A stretch of DNA of 35,078 nt from contig CACMZO010000013.1 in the NCBI GenBank assembly GCA_902618195.1, forward strand, positions 1 through 35,078. Direction: 5' to 3'. Origin of the DNA: an uncultured SAR116 cluster alpha proteobacterium (lineage in GTDB: Bacteria; Pseudomonadota; Alphaproteobacteria; Puniceispirillales; Marisalimonadaceae). The position numbers and the translations under genes were made by a program. The notes under the pieces were generated by a model. That model saw nothing but the letters and a program-made list of their open reading frames with translations, was not told the origin of the DNA and did not search any database. Positions 25,403 through 33,819 of the stretch are shown here, in pieces (the first letter of the stretch is position 1; each line of letters begins with the position of its first letter).

Positions 25403-26161
25403 TTATTTTTTTATAATATTAAATGGGTTGAACGCTTGCAAACCAGCCATTATCTCAATTCTATTGACATTAATATTTTTTGGTCTAGTTGCAACCCAGT
25501 AAATAGTTTCACCTATATCTTCAGGTTTGATAAAATTTGTATTCTCGTAAACTTTATTAGCTTTTTCATTATCACCTTTAAATCTAACTAATGAGAATTC
25601 TGTTTCAGCTAAGCCAGGCTCTATTGACGTTACGTTAATCCCTTTACTAACTAAATCAGCTCTAAGGTTTAAGGAGAATTGGCTGACAAAAGCTTTAGTT
25701 CCTCCATATACATTTCCCCCTGGATATGGATATGATCCAGCTACAGAACCTATATTAATAATATGACCACTTTTATTTTGAACCATTTTTGGTAAAATTT
25801 GTCTTGTTGCATAGATTAAGCCTTTGATGTTTGTGTCAACCATTTTGTCCCAGTCATCTAAATTTGCTTCATCCGCACCTTCTAATCCAAGAGCTAAGCC
25901 AGCATTATTGCATAAAACATCTATATTTGAAAAATCCGGGGGGATATTTTCTATCTCTTTTTTTACTGCAACTCTTTCAGTTATATCAAAACAAAGTGGA
26001 AGGCAATTTTCACCTAATTCTTTAGTCAGATATTCTAGTCTATCACCTCTTCTACCAGTAATTATTACTTTCCATCCATTTTTTATAAAAATTTTAGCCG
26101 TTTCTTTTCCAAATCCTGAAGTTGCTCCAGTAATAAGAATAGTTTGTTGTAAATCATTCAT
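25403..26161 (-). CDS. Short-chain dehydrogenase/reductase, YdfG-like
   Basis: This is a classical SDR of 252 residues. The NAD(P)-binding TGATSGFGKE motif is at 11-20, with a following basic GRRGDR stretch that suggests NADP(H) preference. NNAG is at 85-88, the catalytic Ser139 lies in INIGSVAG, and the YxxxK pair is Tyr152 and Lys156. The overall sequence resembles E. coli YdfG and related enzymes that oxidise 3-hydroxy acids such as L-allo-threonine, serine or malonic semialdehyde (reverse). The exact substrate cannot be read from sequence. The start overlaps the mazG stop by 8 bases, so the two are one transcript. Confidence 0.9.
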   Translation of the reverse strand: MNDLQQTILITGATSGFGKETAKIFIKNGWKVIITGRRGDRLEYLTKELGENCLPLCFDITERVAVKKEIENIPPDFSNIDVLCNNAGLALGLEGADEANLDDWDKMVDTNIKGLIYATRQILPKMVQNKSGHIINIGSVAGSYPYPGGNVYGGTKAFVSQFSLNLRADLVSKGINVTSIEPGLAETEFSLVRFKGDNEKANKVYENTNFIKPEDIGETIYWVATRPKNINVNRIEIMAGLQAFNPFNIIKK

Positions 26162-26984
26162 TTTTCAATTCCTCTTTAATTTTTGCATCGTTCCATAATT
26201 GGTGAATGTTTTTTGGATTGATTTTAATATTATTTTTTTGAAGTGTTTTTTCAATATTTAAAAATCTATTTTTAAATTTTTTTATTGATTTTTCTACAAC
26301 TATATCTGGATTTAAATCTAAATGCCTTACGAGATTTACAACAGAGAATAATAAATCTCCAATTTCTTCTTCAACTTTTTCTAAATTGTTGTTAATTTGT
26401 AATGATTTTTTTACTTCAATTAATTCTTCTTCTACTTTTTTTAACGGACCTAAATAATCTTTCCAATCAAAATTCATTAAACTCACTTTTTGTTGAACTT
26501 TTAAGCTTTTTAGAAGAGGAGGTAAATTATTAGGAATATCATCTAATATACTGTAAAATTGATCTTTTTTATTTTTTTTTTCTTCTAATTTAATTTTCTC
26601 CCATGTATCTTTTGGAGTATCATTTTCATTATAATTGACATCAAATATTTGTGGATGTCGCCTAATAATTTTTTTTGTAATTTCATTACAAACTTCTTCA
26701 AATGAAAACATATTATTATCTTTGCTAACTTGACTAAAAAGTACTACTTGAAGTAATAAATCCCCTAGTTCTTCTTTAATATTTTTAATATCTTTATTAT
26801 AAATTGCATTTTGAAGCTCATAAGCTTCTTCAATTGGAAAATTACTTAATGATTCAAAAGTTTGTGCGATATCCCAAGGACATCCATTTTTAGGATGTCT
26901 TAAAATTTCAATAACTTTTAATAGCTTATTTAATGAATTTAGTTGATTTAATTCATTTAATTCTTTTAAAGTTAACTTTTTCAT
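26154..26984 (-). CDS. mazG: Nucleoside triphosphate pyrophosphohydrolase MazG
   Basis: MazG hydrolyses NTPs and dNTPs to monophosphates and pyrophosphate, cleaning the nucleotide pool and modulating stress responses. The product has the tandem MazG domains of the long form. The first holds CPWDIAQTF, IEEAYEL and KEELGDLLLQVV. The second holds EEELIEVKKS and EEEIGDLLFSVVN, giving the EExxE/ExxD metal-binding helices twice. Length 276 residues is usual. It is divergent from the DUF502 gene across only 34 bases. Two further N-terminal ATGs are not seen, and the LTLKELNELNQLNSLNKLLK repeat-like leader before the first domain is unusually Leu/Asn-rich. Confidence 0.94.
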   Translation of the reverse strand: MKKLTLKELNELNQLNSLNKLLKVIEILRHPKNGCPWDIAQTFESLSNFPIEEAYELQNAIYNKDIKNIKEELGDLLLQVVLFSQVSKDNNMFSFEEVCNEITKKIIRRHPQIFDVNYNENDTPKDTWEKIKLEEKKNKKDQFYSILDDIPNNLPPLLKSLKVQQKVSLMNFDWKDYLGPLKKVEEELIEVKKSLQINNNLEKVEEEIGDLLFSVVNLVRHLDLNPDIVVEKSIKKFKNRFLNIEKTLQKNNIKINPKNIHQLWNDAKIKEELKNE

Positions 26985-26992
26985 ACTTATTG

Positions 26993-26998
26993 TGTATA
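26993..26998 (-). promoter_or_regulatory. Putative -10 box of mazG
   Basis: On the minus strand TATACA lies 8 bases before the ATG of mazG. It sits inside the 34-base divergent gap, back to back with the -10-like box of the opposite gene. No good -35 is visible. Confidence 0.25.
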
Positions 26999-27002
26999 TA
27001 TT

Positions 27003-27008
27003 TATAAA
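27003..27008 (+). promoter_or_regulatory. Putative -10 box of the DUF502 gene
   Basis: TATAAA at 27003-27008 has TTCATA at 26980-26985 as a possible -35 (spacer 17), which lies inside the mazG start. The ATG follows 10 bases after the -10 box. The arrangement would make the two divergent promoters mutually exclusive. Confidence 0.3.
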
Positions 27009-27018
27009 GTAAAGTAGT

Positions 27019-27681
27019 ATGACTAATTTAAATAATCAACCTAATACAAGTGTATCAATTTTATCTAATTTTAGACGTTTTTTTCTAACAGGTCTATTAG
27101 TAACTGCTCCAATAATAATTACAATTTACGTTACTTGGCTTGTAATCACTTTTATTGATGTCAAAGTTGCAAACCTCTTGCCCGAATATTTAGATTTTAG
27201 AAAAGCATTACCATTTCAAATCCCAGGTCTTGGTTTGGTAATTGTTATTTTTGTTATAACTTTAATTGGTGCAATTACACCAGGTTTGATTGGAAGAAAT
27301 TTACTTAAGCTTGGTGAAATGATTTTATTTAAAACACCAGTAATTAGAACTGTATATTCATCAATAAAGCAAATTATGGAAACTGTTATGTCCACAAATT
27401 CTAATAGTTTTAAAGAAGTGGTTTTAGTTGAATATCCAAGAAAAGACATATGGGTCATAGCTTTTGTAACAAGTTCTGTAAAAGGTGAAATAGATAATAA
27501 AATTAAAAAATCTAAATTAGTAAGTATTTTTGTTCCTACAACTCCTAATCCCACTAGTGGGTTTTTACTTTTTGTTGCTCAAAAGGATTTGATATATCTA
27601 GATATGCCAGTTGAACAGGCAGTTAAATTAGTTATTTCTGGTGGAATTGTTTCTCCAAAACAAAAAAAATTAACCACCTAA
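27019..27681 (+). CDS. DUF502 family inner-membrane protein
   Basis: The 220-residue protein has two strong hydrophobic segments at about residues 18-42 and 70-92. Between and after them come family landmarks: RRFFLTGLLVTAPIIIT at the start, PGLGLVIV, IPVIRTVYSSIKQ-like IYSSIKQIMETV, VLVEYPRKD and VFVPTTPNPTSGFLLFV. These are typical of DUF502, a widespread proteobacterial family of unknown function. Its location next to recG is common in alphaproteobacteria. I do not assign a role. The C-terminal 12 bases overlap the end of the convergent recG. Confidence 0.92.
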   Translation: MTNLNNQPNTSVSILSNFRRFFLTGLLVTAPIIITIYVTWLVITFIDVKVANLLPEYLDFRKALPFQIPGLGLVIVIFVITLIGAITPGLIGRNLLKLGEMILFKTPVIRTVYSSIKQIMETVMSTNSNSFKEVVLVEYPRKDIWVIAFVTSSVKGEIDNKIKKSKLVSIFVPTTPNPTSGFLLFVAQKDLIYLDMPVEQAVKLVISGGIVSPKQKKLTT

Positions 27682-29772
27682 CGAGATAAGTGTATTTTGA
27701 TTTTGAAAAATTTCATTAAGTTGTTCTAATTTTTTTGAATTTACTTCAAAATTATTAAATAAAAATTCTGCCTCACTTTTAGCATTTTCAATTAAATCTT
27801 TATGAAGAATTAAATTTACAAATCTAAAATTAGCATCCCCAGATTGTCTTACACCCAAAACTTCACCAGGACCTCTTAAAATCAAGTCTTCTTCAGCAAT
27901 AATAAACCCATTGTTTGTAGATTTTAATGTATTTAATCTTTTTTCTGCAATTTCTGATAATTGATTTTCATACAAAAGTATACAATAAGACTGTTTATCG
28001 CTTCTTCCAACACGACCTCTAAGTTGATGTAATTGTGCTAACCCGTACCTATTTGCAGACTCTATGATAATTATATCTGCATTTGGAATATCTATTCCAA
28101 CTTCCAAAACTGTAGTTGCTAGAAGAATTTTAGATTTTCCATCTTTAAAATTATTAATCATACTATCTCTTTCATCTGATTTTTGTTTTCCATGAACTAT
28201 ATTAAACTCTGTACTCTTAAAATATTTTAATAAATATTTCTCTCTTTCCTCAATAGATGTTAAATTTCTAGTATCTTCATTGAATTCAATTGCAGGGCAT
28301 ATCCAATAAATTTGTGATCCTTCAGAAATTCTTCTTTTTAAACCTTTTACAAGTGAATCTAATTTTTTGATAGAAATAAGAGATGTATCAATATTTTTTC
28401 TTCCTTTTGGTTTCATTTTTATGTTTGAAACACTCATCTCATTGTAATATGTTAATGCCAATGATCTTGGGATTGGTGTTGCAGTCATAACAAGTAAATT
28501 TATATCTTTTCCTTTTTCAACTATTGAAATTCTTTGATTTACACCGAATCTGTGTTGTTCATCTATAACTGCTAATTTTAAATTTTTATATATGAGTCCT
28601 TTTGAGGTTAAAGCATGTGTCCCTATTATTATTTTAGATTTACCATTTTTGACATTTTCATAATTTTCTTTTTTTAATTTAACGGATTGTTTTCCAACTA
28701 TTAAGGTTATCTCAATATCTAGATTTTTAGTTAGCTGTTTTAAATTTTGATAATGTTGTTGAGCTAAAACTTCAGTTGGAGTCATTAAAGCCGCTTGAGA
28801 TCCTGATCCTACAACTTGTATTATGGCAAATATTGCAACAATTGTTTTTCCACTTCCTACATCACCTTGTAACAACCTCAGCATTGGTTTATTAGACTTT
28901 AAATCTTCTGATATTTCATTTATGACTTTAATCTGATCTTCTGTAAGTTCAAAATTTAAATTTTTGAGTAACGAGGTATTTAAATCATTCTCTAAAATTC
29001 CAGAATTGTTGGCTTGCATTTTATTTTTTAAAATCATGAGTGAAATAAAATTTGATAACAATTCATCGTGAGCTAACCTTTTAATTAAGTTACTTTCTGG
29101 ATTATAAAATTCTAGTTCTTTTGGCATATGAAGTGTCTTTATAGTGTTTGAAAAACTTAAAAAATTAAATTTCTTAATAGTTTCATCTCTAGACCATTCT
29201 TCTAAATTATTTAAGTTTTCTAAGCCATAATTTATAATATTATTAATTTGGTTCTTTTTAATACCACTTGGCATTCTGTAAATTGGATCATATTTAGGTA
29301 TTTTATGATTTAGTTCTTTTGGGATAAAGTAATCAGGATGAGTGATTTGAGGAATTCCTTTAAATATTTCAACTTTACCACTAACTGTATATTCATTATT
29401 AATTTTATATAATTTTGAAAAGATGTTTGAGTACAGATTGAAATATACAATATCAAGTCTTTGATTTGATTCCCCATTTAATCCAAATGTTATTATCCTT
29501 GAAGGAATTTTTCTTTTGAAATAGCCCTTTTTGATGTTCATTTCAACGATTACAACATCTACAGTGATGTAATCTCCTTTTACAGAATTCTTAATTGAGG
29601 TATTTTGATATCTATTAATATATTTTGTAGGTAAATTTAATAAATGATCTATAACTCTTAAACCAATTTTATCTTTAATTAATTTAACTGTTTTAGGGCC
29701 AATGCCTTTTATATTTTCAATAGAATTAAAAATTTTTTCTGATAAATTATTTTTTTGAATGCTAGTAGACAA
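27670..29772 (-). CDS. recG: ATP-dependent DNA helicase RecG
   Basis: RecG reverses stalled replication forks and processes recombination intermediates. The 700-residue protein has the N-terminal IKGIGPKTVKLI start of the wedge region, an OB-fold wedge domain (about 65-150), and an SF2 helicase core: Walker A GDVGSGKT at 303-310, DEQH at 404-407 followed by RFG, MTATPIPRSL, and the late ANRYGLAQLHQLRGRVGRSD motif VI region. The C-terminal RGPGEVLGVRQSG motif is the TRG hairpin needed for translocation. The start is TTG at 29772, supported by AGGA 8 bases upstream. It is divergent from sdhE by 37 bases. Confidence 0.96.
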   Translation of the reverse strand: MSTSIQKNNLSEKIFNSIENIKGIGPKTVKLIKDKIGLRVIDHLLNLPTKYINRYQNTSIKNSVKGDYITVDVVIVEMNIKKGYFKRKIPSRIITFGLNGESNQRLDIVYFNLYSNIFSKLYKINNEYTVSGKVEIFKGIPQITHPDYFIPKELNHKIPKYDPIYRMPSGIKKNQINNIINYGLENLNNLEEWSRDETIKKFNFLSFSNTIKTLHMPKELEFYNPESNLIKRLAHDELLSNFISLMILKNKMQANNSGILENDLNTSLLKNLNFELTEDQIKVINEISEDLKSNKPMLRLLQGDVGSGKTIVAIFAIIQVVGSGSQAALMTPTEVLAQQHYQNLKQLTKNLDIEITLIVGKQSVKLKKENYENVKNGKSKIIIGTHALTSKGLIYKNLKLAVIDEQHRFGVNQRISIVEKGKDINLLVMTATPIPRSLALTYYNEMSVSNIKMKPKGRKNIDTSLISIKKLDSLVKGLKRRISEGSQIYWICPAIEFNEDTRNLTSIEEREKYLLKYFKSTEFNIVHGKQKSDERDSMINNFKDGKSKILLATTVLEVGIDIPNADIIIIESANRYGLAQLHQLRGRVGRSDKQSYCILLYENQLSEIAEKRLNTLKSTNNGFIIAEEDLILRGPGEVLGVRQSGDANFRFVNLILHKDLIENAKSEAEFLFNNFEVNSKKLEQLNEIFQNQNTLISLGG

Positions 29773-29780
29773 TTATTAGT

Positions 29781-29784
29781 TCCT
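29781..29784 (-). promoter_or_regulatory. Shine-Dalgarno site supporting the TTG start of recG
   Basis: AGGA on the minus strand lies 8 bases before the TTG start. No in-frame ATG occurs near it, so this site decides the start. Confidence 0.5.
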
Positions 29785-29809
29785 AATTTTTTGTAAACAA
29801 AATAATTTT

Positions 29810-30085
29810 ATGAAAGAAAATTTAAACAATAAAGATTTAATTATAAAAAAGCTTATTTATAGATCAAAATATACTGGAACAAAAGAAACTGATATTCTTT
29901 TATCAAATTTTGTTGATGCTTATATATACGATTTAACATTAGAACAATTAAAAACATATCAAAGTATTTTAGATTCTGGTGATCCACGTATTTGGAGATT
30001 AGCAATAGATAATGAAATTTCCAATGATAAAAAAGAATTATATCTTCTAAATATGATAAAAAAAAGTGGAAATATTAATGATTGA
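29810..30085 (+). CDS. sdhE: SdhE (DUF339) flavin assembly factor for succinate dehydrogenase
   Basis: SdhE promotes covalent FAD attachment to SdhA. The 91-residue product has the family layout: a basic N-terminal helix, then a segment equivalent to the RGxxE motif, then FVDAYIYDLTLEQLKTYQSIL and DPRIWRLAID, matching the four-helix bundle core. The motif reads YTGTKETD, so Gly and Glu are kept but the usual Arg is Thr. The gene is divergent from recG and overlaps the mfd start, the standard alphaproteobacterial recG/sdhE-mfd arrangement, which makes the assignment safe. It would act in the cytoplasm on the soluble subunit of complex II. Confidence 0.9.
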   Translation: MKENLNNKDLIIKKLIYRSKYTGTKETDILLSNFVDAYIYDLTLEQLKTYQSILDSGDPRIWRLAIDNEISNDKKELYLLNMIKKSGNIND

Positions 30086-31145
30086 TCTCAAAATCAATCA
30101 GGATTTAGAAAATAATTCATATTTAAATGGCATTGATGAGGCATTTTTACCTATTTTTATAAGTAAATATTTAAAATTAAATAATAAAATTTTTTTAGTT
30201 TTAAAAGATGATAAACAATTAAATGAAATTGAAAGTTTGATTTCGATTTCTAATCCTAATTGTAAAGTTTTGTCTATACCTGCGTGGGATATCTCACCTT
30301 ATGATAATTCTTCTCCTAACAAAGTATTAAATGGACAACGAATAAGTACATTATCTAGTCTTGTAAATAATGATTTTTTAGATGACGAACTTGTTATATT
30401 AACTACATTTAATAGTATTTTTATAAAAACAGCGCCATTCCATTTTTATGAAAAATTCTTTTTAGATATTTTTATTTCACAAACTATTTCGATTTCAAGC
30501 CTTAGAGATAAATTGATTGAAATGGGTTACACAAAAGTAAATACTGTAAGAGAAAATAATGAATTTGCAGTTAGAGGAGATATAATTGATATTTTTAATA
30601 CTGGAAATGAAAATCCTATACGTATTTATTTAAACGATGACAAAATAGAAAAAATTTCATTTTTCGACGCACTAACTCAAAGAAATAAATCCAAATTGAA
30701 AATTGATAATAAATTTATCATATTTCCGGCATCAGAAATTCTTTTGTCAAAAGATAATATAGAGGTTTTTAAAAAAAATTATTCCAACAGTTTTGATATT
30801 GATTTAAGAAATGATGATCAATACACGAAGATTTTATCTGGGCACAGAATTTCCGGCATAGAAAATTATTTTAGTTTATTTTTTGACACAGATCTTTCGA
30901 ATATTTTTGATTTAATTTCAAAAAATAAATGTTTTAGTGATATCAAATATTTGATCTTTGATAAGAATATTAATCATGTCTTAAAGAAACTTGAAGAGAT
31001 TAAATTATTATATAAAAGAAGAAGTGATGAATTTTCAAAAGTTCTACAGCCTGATGATAATTATTTAACTTTAAACGAATTCAAAAATTATCAAAAAAAA
31101 TTAAAATTTAATTTTATTAATGATTTGCAACTAAGTAATTCATGA
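30078..31145 (+). CDS. mfd: Transcription-repair coupling factor Mfd, N-terminal part (frameshifted gene)
   Basis: This part holds the UvrB-homologous module (domains 1a-2-1b) that recruits UvrA to RNA polymerase stalled at DNA damage. Visible motifs are IPAWDISPYDNSSP and FAVRGDIIDIFNTGNENPIRI, followed by PASEILL. The frame is open from GTG at 30066, but the ATG at 30078 overlaps the sdhE stop by 8 bases (ATGATTGA) and is preferred. It terminates at TGA 31143-31145 after about 355 residues, where a normal Mfd continues. The next frame (+1) continues the protein. Together the two parts make about 1150 residues, the length of intact Mfd. Either a real split or an indel is responsible. Confidence 0.9.
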   Translation: MIDLKINQDLENNSYLNGIDEAFLPIFISKYLKLNNKIFLVLKDDKQLNEIESLISISNPNCKVLSIPAWDISPYDNSSPNKVLNGQRISTLSSLVNNDFLDDELVILTTFNSIFIKTAPFHFYEKFFLDIFISQTISISSLRDKLIEMGYTKVNTVRENNEFAVRGDIIDIFNTGNENPIRIYLNDDKIEKISFFDALTQRNKSKLKIDNKFIIFPASEILLSKDNIEVFKKNYSNSFDIDLRNDDQYTKILSGHRISGIENYFSLFFDTDLSNIFDLISKNKCFSDIKYLIFDKNINHVLKKLEEIKLLYKRRSDEFSKVLQPDDNYLTLNEFKNYQKKLKFNFINDLQLSNS

Positions 31146-31167
31146 TTATCTTTCAAAAAAAATTATT

Positions 31168-33534
31168 TTGCCAACAAGTAATTCAGTAAAGAGAAGTGCT
31201 TTGGAGCATCTTTCAGAATTTTTAAATAAACAATTAAATAATAGAAAAACTATTATTTTCTGTTGTGAAGAAAAAGAAAAACTATTTAACTATAAAAAAT
31301 ATTTTGAAGGAACAATAAAAGATAAAAAAATAAAAATTATTTTTTTGAATTATTATGATTTATTAAATTCCACAGAATTAAGTAATTTCATATTTTGTAA
31401 TATTAACATTACAAATAGTTTTAAATTTAACAATTATATCTTTGTCAACGAAAGTGATTACTCTCATAAAAATTATAAACCAAAAAAATCAAAAATTCGA
31501 AAGGCAGAAAATTTTTTAAAAGATTTAAACTCACTCAAAGCTAATGACTTCGTCGCTCATGTGGATCATGGAGTTGGTATATATAGAGCCTTAGAAATTA
31601 TCAATATTTCTAATAATGATCATGATTGTTTGAAAATTGAATATTCTGGTGGAGACAAACTTTTTGTGCCAGTCGAAAATATTAACTTATTATCTAAAAT
31701 TGCTGATGCTCTGGAAAATCGAATTTTAGATAAACTGGGGTCATCAAATTGGCTAATTAAAAAAAATAAAATCAAAAATAAAATTGACGATTTAGCTAAT
31801 AAATTGATAACCACAGCTGCAAATCGAAGAGTTCAAAATAAAGTACAAATTTATGCACCAAAAAATTATAACGAGTTTGTTAGTAATTTCCCTTTTGATC
31901 TTACTGATGATCAAGAAACAGCAATTGAAGATACTTTAAATGATATCTACTCAAATAAATTGATGGATAGGTTAATTTGTGGAGACGTTGGATTTGGGAA
32001 AACAGAAGTCGCTATAAGAGCGTCCTTTATTGTTGCATCTTCTGGTAAACAAGTAGCTATTGTTGCACCAACAACAATATTAGTAGAGCAACATTTCAAA
32101 ACATTTGAAGATAGATTTAAGGATTTTGGTATAAGTATCAGAAGCTTATCTAGGATGACTAAAAATAATGATAGGGTAAAAATTAAAAATGATCTTAATA
32201 ATGGAAAATTATCTATTGTAATTGGTACACATGCTCTTTTATCTAAGGATATATCATTTTTAAATTTAGGATTGATTGTTATTGATGAAGAACAGCATTT
32301 TGGAGTTGTTCAAAAAGAAAGACTTAAAGAACTACAATTTGATATACATGTATTAACTTTATCTGCAACTCCAATTCCTAGAACTCTTCAGTTATCTTTG
32401 ACTGGCTTAAAAGATTTAAGTCTTATAACAACTCCTCCCACAAACAGATTAGCTGTGAGAACTTTTGTTAATGAATGGGACAAGGTTACTTTAACAGATG
32501 CTTTAAAAAGAGAGATAGAGAGGGATGGTCAGATTTTTGTTGTTTGCCCAAGAATCAAAGATATTGAAATAGTATTAAAGTTAATTAAAACAATGTCTCC
32601 AGAATCAAAAATTTCTATTGCTCATGGTAGATTAACACCTTCCGAACTAGAAGATAGCATAATAAGTTTTTATCAGAAGGAATCTCATATTTTAATTTCT
32701 ACAAATATTATAGAATCTGGAATTGATATCCCTAATGCTAATACACTAATTATTTATAATGCTGATTTATTTGGTTTGTCTCAACTTTATCAACTCAGAG
32801 GTAGGGTTGGAAGAAGTGATAAAAGAGCTTATGCTTACCTTACAACAAAAAAAGGTAAAGTTTTAAATGATAACGCGATCGAAAGGTTAAAAGTTTTAAA
32901 AACTTTAGACAATTTAGGTGCAGGATTTTCTTTAGCTAATTATGATTTAGATATTAGAGGTGCAGGCAATTTGTTAGGTGATGAACAATCTGGTCAAATT
33001 AGAGATATTGGATATGAACTTTACCAAAAAATGCTAATGGAAACAATTAATAGCCTTAAGAAAAATAAAAATACTCAATATGTAAATTGGTCACCTACGA
33101 TTACAATTGGTAAAGCAGTATTAATACCTGAAAATTACGTTGAAGATTTATCAACGAGAATGTCATTATATAGAAAGATTGGTGATTTAACCTCTAACGA
33201 TGAAATTAAAAATTTTATAGAAGAATTAAATGAAAGATTTGGGCCACCACCTAATGAGGTTTCAAATTTGATTTATACAATTTCTTTAAAAATAATTTGC
33301 TTAAAATTAAATATTAATTTTATAGATGTTGGGCCTAAAGCATTAATAATTGGTTTTAGGAAACAAGGAGAAAAAGAAATTTCTAAAATTTTAGATTGGG
33401 TTAATAAAAATAACAATTTTATCAAACTTAGAAATGATGAAAAAATCGTTATAACCATAAAAGGTAAAAGTGTTAATAGGTTTAAATTACTAAAATATTA
33501 TTTGAAAGAGATTAATAACTTATTAAAGCTTTAA
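31168..33534 (+). CDS. mfd: Transcription-repair coupling factor Mfd, C-terminal part (frameshifted gene)
   Basis: This contains the rest of Mfd. Domain 3 comes first, then the CarD-like RNA polymerase interaction domain (about 125-180: DFVAHVDHGVGIYRALE, GDKLFVPVE). The RecG-like translocase follows (Walker A GDVGFGKT at 272-279, DEEQHFG, SATPIPRTL, QLRGRVGRSD), then the TRG motif RGAGNLLGDEQSGQ and the C-terminal regulatory domain (NERFGPPPNEVSNLI). The frame is open from 31135 with no ATG nearby. TTG at 31168 is only a nominal start, and residues encoded just upstream (YLSKKIIL) look like native protein. There is no recognisable Shine-Dalgarno site before the TTG. Its end overlaps the convergent lipoprotein gene by 4 bases. 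Confidence 0.93.
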   Translation: MPTSNSVKRSALEHLSEFLNKQLNNRKTIIFCCEEKEKLFNYKKYFEGTIKDKKIKIIFLNYYDLLNSTELSNFIFCNINITNSFKFNNYIFVNESDYSHKNYKPKKSKIRKAENFLKDLNSLKANDFVAHVDHGVGIYRALEIINISNNDHDCLKIEYSGGDKLFVPVENINLLSKIADALENRILDKLGSSNWLIKKNKIKNKIDDLANKLITTAANRRVQNKVQIYAPKNYNEFVSNFPFDLTDDQETAIEDTLNDIYSNKLMDRLICGDVGFGKTEVAIRASFIVASSGKQVAIVAPTTILVEQHFKTFEDRFKDFGISIRSLSRMTKNNDRVKIKNDLNNGKLSIVIGTHALLSKDISFLNLGLIVIDEEQHFGVVQKERLKELQFDIHVLTLSATPIPRTLQLSLTGLKDLSLITTPPTNRLAVRTFVNEWDKVTLTDALKREIERDGQIFVVCPRIKDIEIVLKLIKTMSPESKISIAHGRLTPSELEDSIISFYQKESHILISTNIIESGIDIPNANTLIIYNADLFGLSQLYQLRGRVGRSDKRAYAYLTTKKGKVLNDNAIERLKVLKTLDNLGAGFSLANYDLDIRGAGNLLGDEQSGQIRDIGYELYQKMLMETINSLKKNKNTQYVNWSPTITIGKAVLIPENYVEDLSTRMSLYRKIGDLTSNDEIKNFIEELNERFGPPPNEVSNLIYTISLKIICLKLNINFIDVGPKALIIGFRKQGEKEISKILDWVNKNNNFIKLRNDEKIVITIKGKSVNRFKLLKYYLKEINNLLKL

Positions 33535-33809
33535 TTACATCTAAAAGTTCCCTTAGTTTTTTCAAAATCAATTGTACTCACTTTTACCAAAATAAATTTA
33601 TTTGAATTACAGGATTCTATTAACTTTTCTTTTGCAGTTTGAGGTAAATCAGTTATGAATTTAGGATTTAATTTCCATTCAATTGTGACATACTTAGTCA
33701 TTTCTTTTTGAACTATATTTTTATCAACCTGCTTATTTGCAACATGTGAAGAGCAATTAGCAATAAATAAAATCAAAAATACATAAAAAAACAAATATAA
33801 TTTTTTCAT
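33531..33809 (-). CDS. Small hypothetical lipoprotein
   Basis: I do not recognise the family. The 92-residue product starts MKKLYLFFYV and has a hydrophobic signal of about 15 residues ending in LFIANC, a good lipobox with Cys19 as the predicted acylation site. The mature part of about 74 residues is Lys-rich and polar with two further cysteines (ESCNSNKF and the extreme C-terminal FRCN) that could pair in the periplasm. An AAGGA lies 6 bases before the ATG. It follows the glyoxalase gene by 10 bases and is probably co-transcribed with it. Its stop overlaps the end of mfd by 4 bases. Confidence 0.75.
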   Translation of the reverse strand: MKKLYLFFYVFLILFIANCSSHVANKQVDKNIVQKEMTKYVTIEWKLNPKFITDLPQTAKEKLIESCNSNKFILVKVSTIDFEKTKGTFRCN

Positions 33810-33819
33810 AAAATTTCCT

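Noticed and set aside
25385-25420. AT-only inverted repeat (AATATTA / TAATATT) at the IMPase/SDR junction as a terminator
   Set aside because: The stem has no G-C pairs and a long loop, and such repeats are expected by chance at this base composition.
25824-26198. 124-codon plus-strand frame opposite the SDR gene and mazG end
   Set aside because: It is a shadow of two well-supported minus-strand genes, Ser/Pro-rich with no recognisable domain.
27216-27554. 112-codon minus-strand frame inside the DUF502 gene
   Set aside because: It is antisense to a conserved membrane-protein gene. Its hydrophobicity simply mirrors the sense strand.
31140-31146. Programmed +1 frameshift at TCA-TGA in mfd, by analogy with prfB
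   Set aside because: prfB uses CTT-TGA with a close upstream Shine-Dalgarno-like element. Here the P-site UCA codon would re-pair poorly after a +1 slip and no stimulatory element is visible. An indel or true split is more likely.
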